A program made the position numbers and the translations under genes. This document shows positions 18,009 to 26,966 of a stretch of DNA of 64,000 bases, piece after piece. The DNA lies in assembly GCA_009911035.1 (NCBI GenBank), contig QXWO01000026.1, positions 1 through 64,000 on the forward strand. The letters run 5' to 3'. The stretch is from Lachnospiraceae bacterium (GTDB lineage: Bacteria > Bacillota > Clostridia > Lachnospirales > Lachnospiraceae). Positions within the stretch are counted from its first letter, which is position 1; the number at the start of each line of letters is the position of its first letter. Under the pieces are notes generated by a model that was not told the origin of the DNA, searched no databases, and saw only the letters and a list, made by a program, of their open reading frames with translations.

Positions 18009-18887
18009 CTAATGTCCCCAGACGATAATACAGTTATTTTCCTTTGTCAGAGGTTCTTCCGCAATGACACGGGAGCCGGGTATTTTTTCCAGAAGTTCTT
18101 CAAGACTGTAGCCGTTTAGCTCCTCATAGGAAAGGGTATTCCATGTAATGTATCCGGCCCTGGATCTTAAAATTACCCGGTTTAAGTAAATATCCTGAAT
18201 GTCACGGACCAATTCCGAAAATGCGTAGTTGCTTATTACAAAATCATAGTCGCCCTCTGCATTGACATGAGTGCCATCTATAAAACGGATCCGGTCAAGG
18301 GTGTTTTTGCCGAATTTACCGAGATACCTTCTGGCCAATCCTAAGACCTCCGGAAGGTCAAAGAGGGAATAGCTTTGGATATTGTCCAGATAACTGATCA
18401 GCAGCCTGCACTGCCCGGCATAGCCAATGCCGATTTCCGCAACGGATTTAAACCGACGGGCATCGAATAATGTGACAATGTCCTGCAGAACCTTGGCGTA
18501 ACGCAGAGTGGTGGGAGACATATCCATTTTCCTCCCGTTCAGGTCATAAGAAAACATTACAGGATTTCCATATAAATCGTTTTTGTGGAAATTATCCCAG
18601 TCGGAATCCGTAAATTTTAGTTTGCTGTTTTTGTGGATAACAGCTAAATATTCCTGCCCCTGCTTTTCAGAAACGTGCTCTAAGATGTCATTGTAGGCAG
18701 CATTTCTTCTGAATTTTTTAAAAAAATATTCGCTTTTGGACGCCATATAACATACCACCGGGTAAGAATTGTCATCCGAGATGCTTGTCTTGCTTCTACG
18801 GGACAAGGTTCTTTTGTAAATTTTGAACAAAAGACTGTCCATGTAGTGGGTAAAAAAGTCTTTCAAATTTTTTAAAGTCTGTTTCAT
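18009..18887 (-). CDS. Putative sugar O-methyltransferase
   Basis: A 292-residue SAM-dependent enzyme. The AEIGIGYAGQ motif (about 165-174) is the SAM-binding glycine loop, followed by a FDLPE acidic block. Overall it matches the family of putative sugar O-methyltransferases found in O-antigen and capsule loci, which methylate a sugar of the repeat unit. A longer frame opens at 18944, but the start at 18887 has AGGAAAGGAG before it, and the longer version would run through the promoter at 18916-18944. It is a monocistronic minus-strand gene set between two + strand blocks. Confidence 0.82.
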   Translation of the reverse strand: MKQTLKNLKDFFTHYMDSLLFKIYKRTLSRRSKTSISDDNSYPVVCYMASKSEYFFKKFRRNAAYNDILEHVSEKQGQEYLAVIHKNSKLKFTDSDWDNFHKNDLYGNPVMFSYDLNGRKMDMSPTTLRYAKVLQDIVTLFDARRFKSVAEIGIGYAGQCRLLISYLDNIQSYSLFDLPEVLGLARRYLGKFGKNTLDRIRFIDGTHVNAEGDYDFVISNYAFSELVRDIQDIYLNRVILRSRAGYITWNTLSYEELNGYSLEELLEKIPGSRVIAEEPLTKENNCIIVWGH

Positions 18888-18915
18888 CAGAGCTCCTTTC
18901 CTGCTTTTAGAGGAT

Positions 18916-18944
18916 ATCTTACCATATTTTTTAGTCAATAACAA
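18916..18944 (-). promoter_or_regulatory. Promoter of the sugar O-methyltransferase gene
   Basis: On the minus strand TTGTTA (18939-18944), a 17-base spacer and TAAGAT (18916-18921) precede the chosen start by 28 bases. This placement also argues for 18887 as the true start. Confidence 0.5.
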
Positions 18945-19103
18945 TCAGAGAATGATTTAAGAATTTCATCAAAAAGCTAACTTGGAAATAGGGCAGAATC
19001 TGAAGTGGTTCTCAATGGAGTCTGCGGGTTCACTAAGCATGGGATTGTAAAAACAGGTATAAAGTGGCAGTCCAGACTTGCATGACTGTTTTGAAGATGG
19101 TAC

Positions 19104-19109
19104 TATAAT
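19104..19109 (+). promoter_or_regulatory. Possible -10 box before the GtrII-like gene
   Basis: A perfect TATAAT lies 68 bases before the start at 19177. The best -35 candidate, TTGCAT at 19078-19083, is 20 bases away, longer than ideal. The rest of the 18945-19176 gap shows nothing I can name. If real, this promoter would serve the long + strand run that ends at 62679. Confidence 0.35.
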
Positions 19110-19176
19110 GATAATTTTATGTAGATGGTGATATTTGCATACGCAAGAATATAATATTACGAAAGAGGAAATGTAT

Positions 19177-20714
19177 ATGAAGAAATTTTGGATTGAAACC
19201 TGGATAAATAAAGTTGATATAAAAAGTGTGAAAATATGCTTAGCTGTTTTTCTTACAGGCTGCTTTACACATGCATTTGTTCTAACGAACCAACTTCCTA
19301 ATTATGATTCGCAATGGTTTCTATATAGCCCGCAGGATGTAGTTACCTCTGGCAGATGGTTTTTGAAATATGCAGGAGGCATCAGCTCTTATTTTCATCT
19401 TCAATGTTTAAACGGACTACTTGGTATTATCTATATTTCCCTAGCGGCTGTTTTTATAATAAGATGTCTGGATATAAACAGCATGTTTTTAAGTTTTTTG
19501 GCAGGTATGGTTTTAGTTGTATACCCTACTGTTACCAAAACTTTTAATTTTATGTATGCTGCGGATGCCTATTTCCTGGCAATGTTGTTGTCTGCGGTTG
19601 CAGCATGGATGATAACAAAGCAGAATTGGTTTTTTAGAATTGGGGGGGGGTATTACTTGGAATTTCGGTTGGAATTTATCAGGCATATCTCTCTGTTGCA
19701 TTAGTAGTGTTGTCGCTGTGGATTATTAAACACACATTAATAAAAAAAGAGACTGTTGGTCAATACATTGCAGGCATGGCTGTAAGTATAGTAATAGCAG
19801 CCGGTACATATATAGCTGGATTATGGTACAGACTCAAAGGAGGGGAATTATCATCTTATCAGGGAATATCTAATGCTACACTTTTACATTCTTTTAAATG
19901 GTATTTAAATCGGTTTACAGATGCTTTTTTAGATATATGCAAAGTTTTTATTACAGATACTTATGAAAATAGATATGTTTTATTTGCTGTGGGGTTTATC
20001 TGGACTTTTACAACAGTCTTTATTATATTGCGTATTGCTCATTTGATAAAAAATGGATATATTATAAGTACGCTGTACGGAAGCCTTGCATTGCTTTTAA
20101 TACCGGTTTCAGTATATAGCATGAATTTATTAAGCGATGGAGTATTTTATTACTCCCTAATGCTTGAGAGTGTGGCTGTAGTATGGATATTGCCATTGTT
20201 GGTTCTGGATGAAAAAGGAGATTTTTCACATAGTGAGAAATGGAAAGAAATTATATGTAATCTGATGGTGCTCTGTTTTATCCTGAATTTGTGGGGATAT
20301 ATGGTGGTTGATAATATTTCGTATTTAGCATCTCACATCTCATATGAGAAGTCATATGCCATATCAGAACGTATTGTTGACAGGGTTGAACAGACAGAGG
20401 GCTATAAAGATATGGAGAGTATTTATTTATGTGGAAATATTGATCAGGAGAAGTATGATGATGTAAATTTTAAGAATAAGTCTGTTATTGGAAATAATAT
20501 TATTCCATATGAGACGAAGACATACACGTTCTTTATCAATATTTATCTTGGGGAAAATTATACTCTGCTAAATGATATGGATAGAAGTGGTATGGATAAA
20601 ATAGAAGAGATTCAAAGGACTTTGGAGTTTCAAGATATGCCCGTATGGCCGGAGCTAGGCTGTACAAAGTTGATAGATAATGTAATGGTGGTAAAGCTTA
20701 GTGAAATAGAGTAG
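19177..20714 (+). pseudogene. GtrII-like membrane glucosyltransferase, frame broken at a G9 tract (probably phase-variable)
   Basis: The first part (to a stop at 19702-19704) begins MKKFWIETW and holds the family hallmarks YDSQWF and SGRWFLKYAGG. The rest continues in another reading frame. Reading across the G9 run with one extra G (or two fewer) gives GGGVLLGISVGIYQAYLSVA without a stop and a 512-residue polytopic protein, the normal size for GtrII proteins. These move glucose from a polyprenyl-phosphate carrier to a surface glycan on the outer side of the membrane. No other damage is visible, which fits reversible slippage better than decay. The DNA is clearly more AT-rich than its neighbours. 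AGAGG lies eight bases before 19177. Confidence 0.78.
19642..19650 (+). repeat. Poly-G tract (G9) at the frameshift point
   Basis: Nine consecutive Gs encode the start of GGG in the GtrII-like gene. G10 or G7 would restore one open frame over 512 codons. Long G runs inside AT-rich genes are typical slippage sites. Confidence 0.85.
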
Positions 20715-20731
20715 ATGGAAGAAGGAACTAC

Positions 20732-22495
20732 ATGAAGAGTACAAACCTATTTGGAAAGATCAGCTATATATTTGACAAAAAGCAGAAAAAGCAGTTAGCG
20801 GTACTGGGGGTCATGATATTTTTCGGAGGTCTTTTAGAGACGCTGGGCGTAGGCGGTATGCTTCCGGTAGTGACGGCTCTTTTGACACCGGAAGAACTGG
20901 TGGGCTATATCAACAGGTATGATTTTTTGCAAAAAATCTGCAATGTTCTTCACATTCAGGATGCAGGACAGATTACCATGGCCTTGCTTATCGGGCTTAT
21001 GGCGATTTATGTGGTCAAGAATCTGTACATTTTATTTTTGACTTATAAGCAGAATTCCTTTATTACCCGGAACAGAAATAAAATGATCAGCCGCGTTATG
21101 GCGGAGTTTCTGAACCGCCCTTATGAAAAATATCTGGGAGCGGATATCCCTACGGTATTCCGTATTACGGACAGTGATATTCCCCAGACATTTTCCCTCA
21201 TTCTGGCCATGCTCCAGCTTGCAAGCGAAGTGGTGGTGTCCCTTCTTATTTTTGTGGTCCTGCTCTGGCAGAATGTATTTATGACATTATTTATTATTGC
21301 AGTATTCGGCCTGCTGACTTTGTTTATTATTAAGGTGTTCAAACCTGTCCTGAACCGGATCGGGGCCAAAAACCAGTCCATCCAGTCCCGGATTGCCAAG
21401 TGGAGGATTCAGGCTACCTACGGACTTAAGGATGTGAAAGTTTTAAACAGGGAAGAATTTTTTGTAAGGAATTACTATGAAACCGGCAGGGTGGGGGCAG
21501 ATGTAGCCAGAAATTATGCGGTGCTGAACAATACACCCAGACTTTTGATTGAAACCGTGTTTATTGTAAGCGTATTGTCCTTTGTGGCTGTTTACATTGG
21601 AGGAGGCGGTGAGGCACAGGCCATTACCAAGACCATTGCCACGTTCGGCGTGGCGGCAATAAGAGTACTGCCAAGCGTGAACCGGATTAATACCTATATT
21701 ACAGAGATTGCCTACAATCAGCCCAGCTTGGATTTTGTATATGAAAATTTGCAGGAAGGGATGAAAACGGACGCTATGCTGGCGGAGAGAAAGGCAAACT
21801 CCCAGACAGAGAAGATCAGGCTGGAGGATAAGATCGAGCTGGATCATATCAGCTTTCACTATCCGGATTCCCCCAAAGCGATTTTTAAGGATGCCCATAT
21901 GACAGTGCCCAGAGGAAAATCGGTGGGGATCATCGGCGCTTCCGGCGCAGGGAAATCTACCATCGTGGACGTGCTTTTAGGACTGCTTCACGCACAGGAA
22001 GGAAAAATTACCTGTGACGGTGTGGATATTTTTAAAAATTACGAATCCTGGCTGGCACAGGTGGGATATATCCCCCAGTCCATTTATCTAATAGACGAAT
22101 CTATCCGGGACAACATTGCTTTCGGCATTGACGCGGATAAGATCGACGATAAGAGGCTGTGGGAGGTGCTGGAAGAGGCCCAGTTAAAGGAATTTATCGA
22201 GGAACTTCCGGAAGGGCTTGACACCACCATCGGCGACAGGGGGGTGCGGCTTTCGGGAGGACAGCGGCAGCGTATCGGCATTGCAAGGGCCCTATATAAC
22301 GATCCGGAGATACTGGTGTTTGACGAGGCCACTTCGGCTCTTGATAATGACACGGAAGCAGCAGTTATGGAAGCAGTGAACAGTTTCCATGGCAAAAAGA
22401 CCATGATTATCATAGCGCACAGATTAAATACCATTGAAAAGTGTGATATTATATATAAGGTAGAAAACGCAAAATTAGTGGAGACTACTCTGTAA
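20732..22495 (+). CDS. ABC transporter, fused permease-ATPase (PglK/MsbA-like lipid-linked oligosaccharide flippase)
   Basis: A 587-residue half-transporter: six membrane helices in about the first 310 residues, then a nucleotide-binding domain with Walker A GASGAGKST (402-410), signature LSGGQRQRIGIARAL, Walker B ILVFDEATSALD and the switch His in IIAHRLNT. It should act as a homodimer and, by family and context, flip lipid-linked sugars across the membrane. It closely resembles the transporter at 59899-61644, and both are next to a GT11 and a DUF5672 gene. GAAGGAAC precedes the ATG. Confidence 0.9.
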   Translation: MKSTNLFGKISYIFDKKQKKQLAVLGVMIFFGGLLETLGVGGMLPVVTALLTPEELVGYINRYDFLQKICNVLHIQDAGQITMALLIGLMAIYVVKNLYILFLTYKQNSFITRNRNKMISRVMAEFLNRPYEKYLGADIPTVFRITDSDIPQTFSLILAMLQLASEVVVSLLIFVVLLWQNVFMTLFIIAVFGLLTLFIIKVFKPVLNRIGAKNQSIQSRIAKWRIQATYGLKDVKVLNREEFFVRNYYETGRVGADVARNYAVLNNTPRLLIETVFIVSVLSFVAVYIGGGGEAQAITKTIATFGVAAIRVLPSVNRINTYITEIAYNQPSLDFVYENLQEGMKTDAMLAERKANSQTEKIRLEDKIELDHISFHYPDSPKAIFKDAHMTVPRGKSVGIIGASGAGKSTIVDVLLGLLHAQEGKITCDGVDIFKNYESWLAQVGYIPQSIYLIDESIRDNIAFGIDADKIDDKRLWEVLEEAQLKEFIEELPEGLDTTIGDRGVRLSGGQRQRIGIARALYNDPEILVFDEATSALDNDTEAAVMEAVNSFHGKKTMIIIAHRLNTIEKCDIIYKVENAKLVETTL

Positions 22496-22620
22496 GCCTT
22501 CCGAAGCTGCTTTACAGGGCAGAGCGAAATGGCAGCATTAATCGGCAATATATGCCAAATCTGGTATCAGGCCCTCTGACAGAAGTTTCGTGCAGAAGGG
22601 ATCCGGTGTGGAGGAATGAA

Positions 22621-23667
22621 ATGGTAGGAACAGAATTTATTAACGGACAGGGGCTGGGGAACCAGTTATTCTGCTATGTGACCGCCAGAGCGGTGGCGGA
22701 GGAAAACGGATATGAGTTCGGAACTGCCGGGCAGGAGCGTTTTGCCGTCAATATCCACAGCAATCGCGGCATGTATTTTATGGACATGGATTTGGGACAT
22801 GCTATTTCAGAGGAAGAGAAGAAGAACTTTAAGATTTATCAGGATGCGGAAGTAAGACTTTATATAGGGAATTCCAGACATGATATGGAGCATGGATGTT
22901 ATATTGCAGGGGCAGATGAAGCCATTCATCATGTGCAGGACAACACATTGATTTATGGAAACATGCAGGACGAGTCTTATTTTATTCAATACCTGGACCG
23001 GGTAAAGCAGTGGCTCAAGGTAAAGCCGGAATATGATTCTTACGAGTACAGCCGGGAAAACCTGTGCATTATCAATATGCGGGGAGGGGAGTACACGGGA
23101 AGCCCGGAGCTTTTTATCGACAAAAAGTACTGGATGCATGGCATAAAGGAAATGAAGAAAATCCGCCCGGATATGGAGTTTATGATCATTACCGATGATG
23201 TGGAGACAGCGGCGAAAGTGCTTCCGGGCATTCCGGCCCATCATTTTGATATAGGAAAGGATTATGTCACCCTAAAAAATGCCCACTATCTGCTCCTTTC
23301 CAATTCATCCTTTGCCTGCCTTCCGGCCCATACCAGTGAAACTTTGAAATTTGCCATTGCCCCCAAGTACTGGGCAAGACATAATGTTTCTGACGGTTAC
23401 TGGGCATCGGAACAGAATATCTATAGCCTGTTCCATTACATGGACCGCAACGGGAAAATGTTCAGCGCCCGGGAATGCCGGGAAGAACTGGCGGCATATA
23501 AGAAAAAGTCTGCCAAATATGCAAAAAGAGACAAAAAGCCGGGGAAAGCGGGACTTTTCTTTCAGAATATAAAAAGACGGCTGGTTTACGGCTGGTTTTA
23601 TCTGAAAAAAATCTGGCGGGCCATACTTAGGAGAATACGGAAGCAGAATGGGGTTATCTATGAGTGA
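22621..23667 (+). CDS. Divergent GT11-like fucosyltransferase
   Basis: A 348-residue protein that starts with GQGLGNQLFCYVTARAV, the GDP-fucose-site glycine loop of GT11. The family HxRRxDY is degenerate: residues 152-158 read NMRGGEY, with His to Asn, the second Arg to Gly and Asp to Glu. The last about 70 residues are strongly basic, ending in an amphipathic stretch (VYGWFYLKKIWRAIL) that may bind the membrane. A different donor or loss of activity is possible. The start at 22621 follows GGAGGA; the longer frame from 22552 has no such site. It overlaps the next gene. Confidence 0.75.
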   Translation: MVGTEFINGQGLGNQLFCYVTARAVAEENGYEFGTAGQERFAVNIHSNRGMYFMDMDLGHAISEEEKKNFKIYQDAEVRLYIGNSRHDMEHGCYIAGADEAIHHVQDNTLIYGNMQDESYFIQYLDRVKQWLKVKPEYDSYEYSRENLCIINMRGGEYTGSPELFIDKKYWMHGIKEMKKIRPDMEFMIITDDVETAAKVLPGIPAHHFDIGKDYVTLKNAHYLLLSNSSFACLPAHTSETLKFAIAPKYWARHNVSDGYWASEQNIYSLFHYMDRNGKMFSARECREELAAYKKKSAKYAKRDKKPGKAGLFFQNIKRRLVYGWFYLKKIWRAILRRIRKQNGVIYE

Positions 23668-24430
23668 GGAGAAGTGTCAGGGCAGGACAAAGTTAAAGCT
23701 GCCCCAGGTGACGCTGGCGGCCATGACCAGCGTAAAAGTATATGAAACCATCAAGGCACTGGAGTACAGTATGCAGGGGATTGAGTTCGGGGAGGTTGTG
23801 CTGATCACACACAGAAAACCTTTGGGGCTGCCGGATACTATCACATATAAACATACCTCCAGATTAAACGATATCGATTGTTTTAACTATAAGATAGTGT
23901 ATGAGCTTGGAAACTATATCAACACAGATTATGTACTGCTGATTCATTACGACGGTTTTGTAGTCCATCCAGAAAAGTGGCAGGATAAATTTTTAGAATA
24001 TGATTATATTGGTGCGCCCTGGCCGGCGCCTAAGCCGGGGACACAGCACTGCTATCATGACATATATGGGAATTTGTGCAGGGTGGGAAACAGTGTTTCC
24101 CTGCGGAGTAAGAAGCTGCTGGAATTTCCCGGGAAGGCAGGGCTTGAATGGGAAAAAGACGAGGACGGATTTTATAATGAAGATGTTTTTCTGTGCTGTA
24201 TGAATAAGCACAGGATCGAGGAGGCAGGAATGAAGATCGCCCCTGTGGAAGTGGCGAAATATTTCAGCCATGAACATCCGGTGCCGGAAGTCCGTGATGT
24301 GGACGCTCCTTTCGTTTTCCATAAATGGTGGGGGAGAAATAAGCAGTATCCCAGATTTGTAAACCCCTGGATGCGCAGATGGCTTAAGCTCAAAGGCATG
24401 GTAAGGCCGCTGCTGTTCTGGAGACATTGA
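23648..24430 (+). CDS. DUF5672 family protein, probable glycosyltransferase
   Basis: A 260-residue protein of the DUF5672 family, which I know from polysaccharide loci and which is thought to be a GT-A-like transferase. LPQVTLAAMTSV opens the fold, HYDGFVVHPEKW (about 100-111) looks like an acidic donor/metal site, and YIGAPWP and CRVGNSVSLRS follow. No signal peptide or helix is present. A second ATG at 23660 is equally possible. It is about two-thirds identical by eye to the protein at 58212-59012, which is also next to a GT11 and an ABC transporter gene, so these three families probably act together. Confidence 0.82.
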   Translation: MGLSMSEEKCQGRTKLKLPQVTLAAMTSVKVYETIKALEYSMQGIEFGEVVLITHRKPLGLPDTITYKHTSRLNDIDCFNYKIVYELGNYINTDYVLLIHYDGFVVHPEKWQDKFLEYDYIGAPWPAPKPGTQHCYHDIYGNLCRVGNSVSLRSKKLLEFPGKAGLEWEKDEDGFYNEDVFLCCMNKHRIEEAGMKIAPVEVAKYFSHEHPVPEVRDVDAPFVFHKWWGRNKQYPRFVNPWMRRWLKLKGMVRPLLFWRH

Positions 24431-24521
24431 TTTTGCAGGAGACGGCTTGACAGGAACCGGGTGCTGTATGGTGGTGAAAGCAGAGGGCTCCGGGACCGGA
24501 CAGAATATAGGAGATAAACAG

Positions 24522-25460
24522 ATGGTATATGATTGCATTCCCTTTTTTAATGAACTGGATATCCTTAAGCTGCGGCTGAATATCTTAAACCCGATTGTGG
24601 ACAGGTTCATTATAGAGGAAGCTACCGTAACTTTTTCGGGAGAGCCAAAGGAACTGTGTTTTGAAAAAAACAAGGAAATGTTTAAGGAATTCCTTCCCAA
24701 AATAGAATACATTGTGGTGGACAATTCCCCTTTAGACGTGACCACCCATGTGAGGGACAACTTCCAGAAAAACGCTCTGGAGAGGGGGCTTAAGGGGGCG
24801 TCGGATGAAGATGTGATCATCTTAAGTGATGTGGACGAAATACCCAATCCAAAAGTTTTAAAAAAGATTATTGCAGAGTTTGACCCGGACAGGATTTACC
24901 ACCTTGCCCAGAGAATGTTTTACTGCTTCATCAATATGGAGGAAGTGTCAGGAAAACTGCTTTCCATTACCGGTGAATTTCCGGGGGTGGAGAGAAAAAT
25001 GTGGCTGGGTACCAAAATATTCAGCAGAAAGAGCATTCCTTCAAAGGGAATCATTAAACTGCGGGAAGCGCCTACCACGGCTGCCAATGCGGTGCGGGTG
25101 GCGGACGGCGGCTGGCACTTTGGGTACATGGGCAGCAGCCGTGAGGAGGATGTGTCCAAAAGAATTGGTACAAAGGTGGTGGCGGCGGCCCATCAGGAGT
25201 ATAACAATCAGGACATACTGGCGGAAGCCAGGGACAGGCTGATTCTGGGACAGGATATGTTCGGAAGGGATGCAGTTTTCAGGCGGGTGGAAGTGGATGA
25301 AAGCTACCCGGAATATCTGCTGGCCCATATAGAGGATTACCGGTATCTGATTATGCCCCCGGTAAGCGGTATCAGACGGTTCTATACGTTGGTTTCCATG
25401 AAGGCCAGACGGTTTTGCAGGAAGGCGGCAAGGAAAATCAGACGTATGATAAAAGGTTGA
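24522..25460 (+). CDS. GT17-like glycosyltransferase
   Basis: A 312-residue protein resembling GT17 (beta-1,4-mannosyl-glycoprotein GlcNAc-transferase family). MVYDCIPFFNELDIL opens it, IEEATVTFSGEPK follows, and SDVDEIPNP near residue 110 provides the acidic DxD-type donor site. The C-terminus is strongly basic (RRFCRKAARKIRRM), suited to contact with membrane phospholipid. The frame is open from 24447, but AGGAGAT lies eight bases before 24522 and the conserved domain starts there. It probably adds a sugar to the lipid-linked unit; the exact donor cannot be told. Confidence 0.8.
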   Translation: MVYDCIPFFNELDILKLRLNILNPIVDRFIIEEATVTFSGEPKELCFEKNKEMFKEFLPKIEYIVVDNSPLDVTTHVRDNFQKNALERGLKGASDEDVIILSDVDEIPNPKVLKKIIAEFDPDRIYHLAQRMFYCFINMEEVSGKLLSITGEFPGVERKMWLGTKIFSRKSIPSKGIIKLREAPTTAANAVRVADGGWHFGYMGSSREEDVSKRIGTKVVAAAHQEYNNQDILAEARDRLILGQDMFGRDAVFRRVEVDESYPEYLLAHIEDYRYLIMPPVSGIRRFYTLVSMKARRFCRKAARKIRRMIKG

Positions 25461-25517
25461 ATCATCCGGGCAGGGTAACGCTGTCGGCGGCAGTGGATTT
25501 AAAAGTTGAGGCGCAGC

Positions 25518-26966
25518 ATGAATCAGAAGAATAAGATTGTTGAGGTTTACGGACTCTGGTTTGCAGATCTTGTGGCGATTGGCATTTCCTTTGTACTTGC
25601 CACCTATATCAGATTTGGGAATTTCAGGGATATGGGAGATAAGGGGATACACTTTCAGGTGTGTCTTGTTTTTCTACTGTTTTGTACTATATATACATTT
25701 TTTATTGACTGGAACAGGAACTTTTTAAAAAGAGGTATTGGAAAAGAAGCCGTAGAAATACTGAAATTCAATATCATTATGATGCTGGTGACCCAGAGCA
25801 TCATGTATTTCTTCAAGTGGGCGGATGTCTTTGCGCGCCTTGTTATGATTTACTTTCCGGTTATCAATGTACTTTTGATGATGCTTTTCCATTTGCTGAT
25901 CAAGAAGGGGATGAGGATTCACTACCGGTCGGAAATTTCCAGGATCAAGGTGCTGGTCATCACCCAGAAGGCTATGGCTTTCGAAGTACTGGAACAATTG
26001 CAAGCCAGCCTGGACATTAACTACCAGATTGTGGGGATTGCCTGCCCGGAAAGTGTGCAGGGAAAAGGCGCCGCGGAGGAGGAAAACGCACTGCAGAAAG
26101 GGGAAAGGCTGGATGGAATCCCGGTGATACCCATAGATGATAAGTTTATGGAAGACGTAACGCTGATGGCAGTGGATGAAGTGTTTATTTATGTGCCGGA
26201 GCTGCGGCAGAAGCAGATACAGATGATGCTGAACGGGTTCGATGAGATGGGAGTGGACTGCCATTATTGTCTGGAACTGCCCGGCACCCAGCCGGAACGG
26301 AGTAAAATAGAAAATTTCGGCGGCTATTCTGTTATCACATATACCAGATTCCAGAGCAGTTACAAAAGGCTCCTTATCAAGCGGGTGATGGATATTGCAG
26401 GGGGGATGGCAGGGCTTTTGATCACTTTAGTTTTTACGCCCTTTGTGGCGCTGGCCATTAAGCTGGATTCCAAGGGGCCGGTCCTTTTTTCCCAGATTAG
26501 GATAGGGCGAAACGGCCGGCGGTTTAAGATATATAAATTCCGCTCCATGTATACAGATGCGGAGGAGCGGAAGAAGGAGCTGGAAGACCAGAATGAGATA
26601 CAGGGCTTTATGTTCAAGATGGAGAATGACCCTCGTATCACCAGAGTGGGCAGATTTATACGGAAATCCAGTATTGATGAACTGCCCCAGTTTTACAATG
26701 TAGTAAAGGGTGACATGTCTTTAGTGGGTACAAGGCCGCCCACCGCTGATGAGTTTGAGAAATATAACCAGTATTACAGAAGGCGTATCAGCATGACGCC
26801 GGGACTTACCGGGCTCTGGCAGGTAAGCGGGCGCAGCGAGGTGGAAAATTTTGACGATGTGGTGAAGTATGACTTGGAGTATATTGACAACTGGTCCCTT
26901 ACCCTTGATGTGAAGATACTGTTGCGCACCATCTGGGTGGTGATTGCAGGACGGGGGTCAAAATAG
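25518..26966 (+). CDS. Undecaprenyl-phosphate sugar-1-phosphate transferase (WbaP/CpsE-like priming enzyme)
   Basis: A 482-residue polyprenol-phosphate hexose-1-phosphate transferase. Four to five membrane helices occupy about the first 130 residues, a Rossmann-like domain follows (to about 280), and the catalytic domain starts with KRVMDIAGG and carries KFRSMYTDAEE, DELPQFYNVVKGDMSLVGTRPP and PGLTGLWQVSGR. It starts repeat-unit synthesis by placing a sugar phosphate, often Glc or Gal, on undecaprenyl phosphate. This is the only priming enzyme in the window. A TTG at 25506 is possible, but the ATG at 25518 has GTTGAGG before it. Its TAG overlaps the next gene's GTG by one base. Confidence 0.93.
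   Translation: MNQKNKIVEVYGLWFADLVAIGISFVLATYIRFGNFRDMGDKGIHFQVCLVFLLFCTIYTFFIDWNRNFLKRGIGKEAVEILKFNIIMMLVTQSIMYFFKWADVFARLVMIYFPVINVLLMMLFHLLIKKGMRIHYRSEISRIKVLVITQKAMAFEVLEQLQASLDINYQIVGIACPESVQGKGAAEEENALQKGERLDGIPVIPIDDKFMEDVTLMAVDEVFIYVPELRQKQIQMMLNGFDEMGVDCHYCLELPGTQPERSKIENFGGYSVITYTRFQSSYKRLLIKRVMDIAGGMAGLLITLVFTPFVALAIKLDSKGPVLFSQIRIGRNGRRFKIYKFRSMYTDAEERKKELEDQNEIQGFMFKMENDPRITRVGRFIRKSSIDELPQFYNVVKGDMSLVGTRPPTADEFEKYNQYYRRRISMTPGLTGLWQVSGRSEVENFDDVVKYDLEYIDNWSLTLDVKILLRTIWVVIAGRGSK

Noticed and set aside
23993-24847. 284-codon open frame on the minus strand
   Set aside because: It lies across the DUF5672 and GT17 genes, has low-complexity Ser/Phe-rich translation and no ribosome-binding site; it is a shadow of the + strand genes.
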